DNA of 64,000 bases, taken from Prostheceraeus crozeri (taxonomy: Eukaryota; Platyhelminthes; Polycladida; Euryleptidae). A model generated the notes under the pieces. It ran no database searches and was not told the origin of the DNA. It was given only the letters and a program-made list of their open reading frames with translations. Below are positions 59,342-64,000 of this stretch, piece by piece (position 1 is the stretch's first letter; each line of letters opens with the position of its first letter). The translations under genes were made by a program, and so were the position numbers. The stretch spans positions 69,501 to 133,500 of the forward strand of contig CAJQUW010001436.1 of the NCBI GenBank assembly GCA_907163375.1. The letters run 5' to 3'.

Positions 59342-59345
59342 TTAA

Positions 59346-60275
59346 GTACAGTATTTTTTTAATGAAAGCACTTCACTTTACATGTATAATATGAGTTTCA
59401 TTGATTCTTCATTTTTTAAGTACCGTTCAAAACCTTAAATTCGGTAGCTTTGAATCCTGATGGATGCTTTGATACATCCACCGGACTCAAAATTACACTT
59501 GCTTGAGGTTCGATCGGCATTTCCATTATTTCTCATTGGTTGTAAAGTATCATGAAAATTAGTGCTCGTCTGAGTGCATTGAAAATTCGAGACCATCAAT
59601 CTCTCGTCCTCTGGGGGAATTTAAAAGGACGCCACTTGAATGCATCCGTAATAATTATTATACCTGATGTTACTATTTATATATTATGTATTTATTAACT
59701 ATTATATATAATAAAATACAGTTATTATAACATGGATATTATTGAGTTGTCTCAATGCTGCAAGGGCAGGTTTTCATGCAGGATTTGTCGTTGGCATATT
59801 AATGGGATTTAGGGCGACAGTTTGATGGCGCTATGTCGATGCAACGTCATTGGCCCGACATCGACGAATCAGGAACCATAACTGTGTCGACCCAATGTCG
59901 ACGCGACGCTGCTGGCCCGGCAACGCTTTTTTCACAGGGATGGCTCTCCATCATGCAGATGCAAAATTTTAATTCCTCGCTGGTCATTACTTTCTCTCCT
60001 CATCTACTTCAGTATGGACCAGAAACGGAGAAAAATTGCGGTGAAACCGATCTAGGAAACATCGAAAAATGGAGCCACAACTTCAAATGAGGTTAGTTTT
60101 ATAAAGATACGTACTTATCAATAAAGTACATATGCTGCAGTGGTTTACAGGTTTATATCTAAAGCCGGTTAGAGATTGAACTTTTCAAAACGTGCTTAGA
60201 ATATATACTGTTTTCGTGAGACAGATCGCACAGGAATTATTACTAAATCAGTGTTTTGGATTTTTCTCGAATATG
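59346..60275. other. Spacer with an orphan transposon-like end
   Basis: The stretch 59824-59940 is rich in GACATCG and GTCGACCC words and closes with CGCTTTTTTCACAGGG, which resembles the right end of the CACTA-like element at 43421-43435 (CGATTTTTCACTGGG). I found no matching left end in the window. Nothing else is supported here. Confidence 0.35.
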
Positions 60276-60755
60276 CTAATAAGCAGGGCATATTTTAACA
60301 TATACCCAACGTGACATTTGTCACGTAGCCCTTCTAAGTTGTCACGCTGCCCTGCCCTGAGATAAGGTACTACGTGACACGTACAGGAGATGGCTTAATT
60401 CATTAATTGATTAAGTCCAAAGTTCGTTGTTGCATGGCAGGAAGGTGATGGTGATAATTAAGACGAATGCATTGTTCCTCTTACACCAGAAACCGATCGT
60501 TCGCAGCGGGCTTCTCTTCACCTCACAGAAGTTTTGATGTCTATGCTTCTATGATGGCGCGTGTTGCTGTTATGAACCGATCAGAGAACGTCAACGTGCT
60601 TGACAATGCGTTGACTAATATAGACTTCTAGCCCTTGTATCAAGTAGACATTCGACGCGTCTCGATTACAGAATTCTCTGCATTGTACGCACTCTCATGC
60701 AACGGAGCTGTATTGATGGCAGTGCATTATGTGCTCATGCCGGACCATGGAGATA

Positions 60756-61070
60756 GATGCCGCCCTAGTAGTAGTAGTATAGATGCCGCCTCCCTAACAT
60801 ATGCATGGTGCACTTAGTAGAAGTACAGATGCCGTCTTCCTAGGATACACATGGCGCCCTTAGTAGAAGTACAGATGCCGCCTTCCTAGGAGATACATGG
60901 CGCCCTTAGTAGAAGTACAGATGCCGCCTTCCTAGGAGATACATGGCGCCCTTAGTAGAAGTACAGATGCCGCCTTCCTAGGAGATACATGGCGCCCTAA
61001 GTAGAAGTACAGATGCCGCCTTCCTAGGAGATACAGGGCGCCCTAAGTAGAAATATAGATGACGCCTCCT
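60756..61070. repeat. 46-bp minisatellite inside the hAT element
   Basis: About six copies of a 46-bp unit containing GTAGAAGTACAGATGCCGCC and CTTCCTAGGAGATACATGGC. Central copies are nearly identical. It lies upstream of the transposase remnant. Confidence 0.9.
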
Positions 61071-61213
61071 GTGAATGCCGCCACAGATGGAGTAGGCTAC
61101 ATAATTATGTACATGTAGATGCATAATAGATGCCGCCCTAATAGAAGTAAAGATGTCGCCCTAGGAGCATGCCGCTTTGCCAGTAAAATTCCCGATGCCA
61201 CTGATAAATATTT

Positions 61214-61352
61214 CCTAACCGCCACTAATGCTCCTGCCTCGACCACGTCCTGTGCCCCTCCAACAGCCATTAATGCTCCTGCCTCGACCATGCACGTCCT
61301 GTGCCCCTCCAACAGCCACTGATGCTCCCGCCTCGACCACGTCCTGTGCTAA
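61214..61352 (+). repeat. Three-copy repeat of about 42-45 bp at the start of the transposase remnant
   Basis: The unit (AATGCTCCTGCCTCGACCAC and GTCCTGTGCCCCTCCAACAG) is repeated three times. One frame encodes a repeated peptide of the type DAPASTTSCAPPTA, another LMLLPRPCTSCAP. The second frame runs directly into the transposase remnant at 61228-61833. Confidence 0.8.
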
Positions 61353-62485
61353 AGGAAAGTACGATTCGTTAGTTTTATTCGTCAGTAAGAAAGGCAATAG
61401 ATCATTTTGCTACTGCAAAATTTGTCATCAAGAACAGGCTGTTGCAGTAAAGGCCTCCAGGAGCAAGAGAGTACCTTTTTCTGAACCTCCTGGCATAATG
61501 TATCAGGCATCAAGGATTGAAGAACATGCAATTAGTCGCGCTCTTCCTGAATCAATAAAAGCACATGGTAGGAAGGAGAATGCCAAAGTTGAAAAGGATC
61601 CATATCAAGTGATGTGGAAAGTGTGCAACGAGGAGACGAGTACTTTAACTCATCTTGCTGTCGGGATGTACAATGATTCCCCTCCTGATAACACCCAGTG
61701 CAAATTTTTTCCCATCAAGACTGCTCGCATTTCGTCACACAGAAAAGGTCAATTCCTAGGACGACGGAGATCAATTCGAAATATACAAACCATCAGTGCT
61801 ATCACTTCAGTATTTGAATCCTGTCACATATAGGGGAATTCTTGGAGTTGCTGGCCGAATAGAGAGAGAGAAAATCCTCCATGTCCTTAAAGATGCGGAA
61901 GTTTTTTCTATTCAAATTGACGGATCAAGTGAACAATGGGGTCATGTGCATACATTCGTCACACTGCGAGCAAGCATTTAATGATACAAGTATAAACAGT
62001 CATTTTCTCAGTGTTGCTGAACCGGAACAGTCAGGTGCTGATGGACTGCTGGAATCCATCCAAACAGGATTTCGACAGATTGGCTGGTCTCTAGAGGAAG
62101 CGTGCTAAGATTTAATCAATCACAACGGATGGTGCATCAGAAAATATCGGTCTTAAAGAAAGACTCTGAATTCTGCTGAGCAGAACGCTGAATAAAAAGA
62201 ATGTTGGATACTCGCTTTGCACATCGAAGCGATTTGGCTTTCTCGGATATGGAGAAACTAGTGCCCGAATTAAAGAAAGTAATAAAAGATTGGTCCGCCT
62301 TACCAGCCTACTTCCGAAGATCAGGAATGAGAACGAAAGATGCTCGTGCAATCGCAAAGGAGATGAGTCTTCCCTTTCTACAATTTCCAGCGCACTTTGA
62401 AGTACGCTTCGCTCAACACCTATTTCATTTCGTTGAGGTCACACTTACACTGTACCGTAGGCCTACTGTGCAACAACGTCGCTAA
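61228..62485 (+). pseudogene. hAT transposase of the DUF4371 type, frame-broken
   Basis: After the repeats the frame has a possible zinc-finger module (CYCKICHQEQ, then RIEEHAISRA). Following frames give GRIEREKILHVLKDAEVFSI and FSIQIDGSSEQWGHVHTFVT (first catalytic D region), FLSVAEPEQSGADGLLESIQ, then TTDGASENIGLKERL in another frame (second D region), and finally VKDW-like KKVIKDWSALPAYFRRSGMR with FPAHFEVRFAQHLFHFVEVT. No hAT dimerisation end is visible. At least three frame changes are present. The order matches DUF4371-type hAT transposases. Confidence 0.7.
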
Positions 62486-62982
62486 TATATTGCTAATGTA
62501 TTGAATGAAATATAAGCTTATATTGTGAAGCTTAAGAGAACATAAAGCTATTTTGTTAAGAAAAAAATGCAGCATAAAAATTAAATGATGGCAATACTGA
62601 TTGAAACAATGACCGTACCCATCTGAATAGGCTATGCTGTACCGACATGATAAATTAACCATTTCTGGCATAGAATTTGGGCCTACATGCAGTTCGTGGC
62701 CTAGTGAAATCATCAAAATGCAGTAACAGTTATCAAATATTTCGCATAGCAACTGTTTCTCTTCTCATTCAAGATTGTTATTTACACTTTCTCTTCGCCT
62801 TTAGAGTCTGATTAGGCCTATTTTAGAGACCTTTTTATCAGGAAAGTAGCTGCTATACTGCATGTTGGCACGTTAAAAAAGCCTTGTTTTGAGGATTTTC
62901 CTATGGTTGTTCTTAGGTATGCCCTTTTTCCAAAGAGCTTGTCACGTAGCCCTAATTCCTTAAAATATCCCCTGCTAATAAG

Positions 62983-63400
62983 TCATAAATTGAAAAAACG
63001 AATCCTACTGCTATTCATGCGAGTGTCATACTAGATGTTAAGCATTCCGGTTTATTGAATCACAGTCTCATGACTACAGCAACTAATACGCCAACCGTAG
63101 CTGATTGCCATGGCAATCGATTTTTAAACCCGAACATTCTTGATATGCTATAGTCAACTATGCAAATTGCATACCTTACGATAACATAACATCATTCAGG
63201 CGGAAGTGGAATGACAGAAAATCGAAATTGATTGAATTTGCCAATTTAAATAAACAATACAGGCAGAGAGCTCTTTTCTACTGAACTTCAATAGAAAAAT
63301 TCGACTACTCATGTGCCGTATGTAATTTTCAACCAAATTGATCGCACTGTAATTAGTTATATTCATATAAAAAAAGATGGTGATAATCTCATTTTTTCAG
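62983..63400. other. Upstream sequence or intron of the right-edge gene
   Basis: AT-rich sequence that ends in a polypyrimidine-AG acceptor (TTTTTTCAG at 63392-63400). No start codon exon was identified before it. Confidence 0.4.
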
Positions 63401-63994
63401 AGTAATTTCGCTGTGTTTTCTTTTCGATTGGAGAAACCAAATAGTAGACTGACAGTTCCGGACTCATGGATTGTCAAACCAAACGAAAATGAATGTTATT
63501 GGTCTTCAACGGGCAGTGCCGATGCTAAGTAAGCAAAATTTACTACTTAATATTTTCAATTTAGTACAATTATCATGAAATAGATCCCGATCTGAATACA
63601 CGTACATGCAACCCAAAAGGATTACACATGCAAAACGCCTTCATCTTCATTAATTTCATATGCTTGTAGCTGTATGTGATCGTTTCTCATTATTAGGTCT
63701 CATTTGTAAAATTATTATTACATGTTAGATACCTTGATTTCCCTTTTCTGTACAGGCGAGTCTGTCATCTTATTCGGCAACATTCCGAGCCGAGTAAGAT
63801 CGGTTGGGTGAAGCTTCCAGGACGCGTAAAGGGATTCTTCAGCTCATATCCCGAAGCAGAAAAGTATATAGACCGAAATGGGACATCAGAATCTGATTCA
63901 GAACGGATTCGAGCGCTGTCAAGTCAAGTGTCAATGCATGCTGAAAAAGCCTTAACGATTCCGGCGCCAAATATGGATGCTATAAGCAATGAAG
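63401..63994 (+). CDS. Two exons of an unrecognised gene, possibly DUF4806-type, cut by the window edge
   Basis: Exon 63401-63528 (SNFAVFSFRLEKPNSRLTVP, then DSWIVKPNENECYWSSTG) and exon 63756-63994 (HSEPSKIGWVKLPGRVKGFF, then SSYPEAEKYIDRNGTSESDS) have good acceptors and donors and join in phase (AA|G) without a break. The last donor GTAAGT is at 63995-64000, so the gene continues to the right. The opening 'FAVFSF, TVPDSWI, ECYW' pattern, followed by a linker with a tyrosine-alanine motif and a Ser/Glu patch, is familiar from abundant invertebrate proteins that end in a DUF4806 domain and are often linked to transposons; the C-terminus is not in view. First exon and function are unknown. Confidence 0.6.
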
Positions 63995-64000
63995 GTAAGT

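Larger units (their letters stand above)
60284..62974 (+). mobile_element. hAT transposon with exact 8-bp TSD
   Basis: The ends read CAGGGCATATTTTAAC and, inverted, CAGGGGATATTTTAAG, with GGGCTACGTGACAA words further in on both sides. The 8-bp duplication CTAATAAG is perfect (60276-60283 and 62975-62982). It contains two minisatellites (60756-61070, 61214-61352) and a broken transposase of the DUF4371 type. Confidence 0.92.

Overview
The window looks like animal nuclear DNA, probably from an invertebrate: it is AT-rich, has GT-AG introns and THAP, MADF and HARBI1-type proteins, and carries many metazoan transposon families. The frequent 'taggccta' words are familiar from marine invertebrates, but I cannot name the species. 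I see no rRNA gene, no convincing tRNA gene and no gene that is clearly the host's own. Almost everything I can explain is mobile DNA, much of it nested, with insertion order readable from target-site duplications (TSDs).

Region 1 (1-4490) holds one partial and one near-complete copy, head to tail, of a small reverse-transcribing element (about 2.7 kb per unit). It has a reverse transcriptase-RNase H region and no visible integrase. It is a broken fossil of uncertain family.

Region 2 (5417-48482) is a stack of insertions into one Tigger (pogo/CENP-B type) transposon. The Tigger left end is at 5417 and its transposase starts at 47652. Two large elements split its 5' leader. The first is a foldback, MULE-like element 'A' (5500-27534). 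It contains a long-arm Tc1-type element (7046-8914), a hAT-like MITE (11767-12911), a second foldback element 'B' (16194-22791, 9-bp TSD) and a pogo element (23238-27086) sitting in A's right terminal repeat. The second is a PIF-Harbinger element (27814-47572, TSD TTA). Its transposase intron holds a 14.2-kb CACTA/EnSpm-like element (29244-43435), and its MADF gene is broken by a 5'-inverted Penelope-like element (44820-46495). The CACTA-like element carries a divergent THAP gene, an open two-exon Tnp2-type transposase and a decayed multi-exon accessory gene. It has itself received a Tc1/mariner copy and a MITE.

Region 3 (48788-64000) has a decayed pogo element (48788-52288), a piggyBac element with an unusual ATAA duplication (52370-55309), a hAT transposase relic (55679-57589), a minisatellite, a TTAA-flanked palindromic MITE (58495-59341), a second hAT element with an exact 8-bp TSD and internal minisatellites (60284-62974), and two well-preserved exons of an unrecognised gene at the right edge (63401-63994).

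The most striking signal is in foldback elements A and B. They share the same terminal framework and the same series of hairpin sites about 170 bp apart. At the terminus and in the sites I aligned, one six-base word (GGAACC in A, ACCGCC in B) has been exchanged, and its complement has changed with it. This looks like a change of transposase or hairpin specificity within one family.
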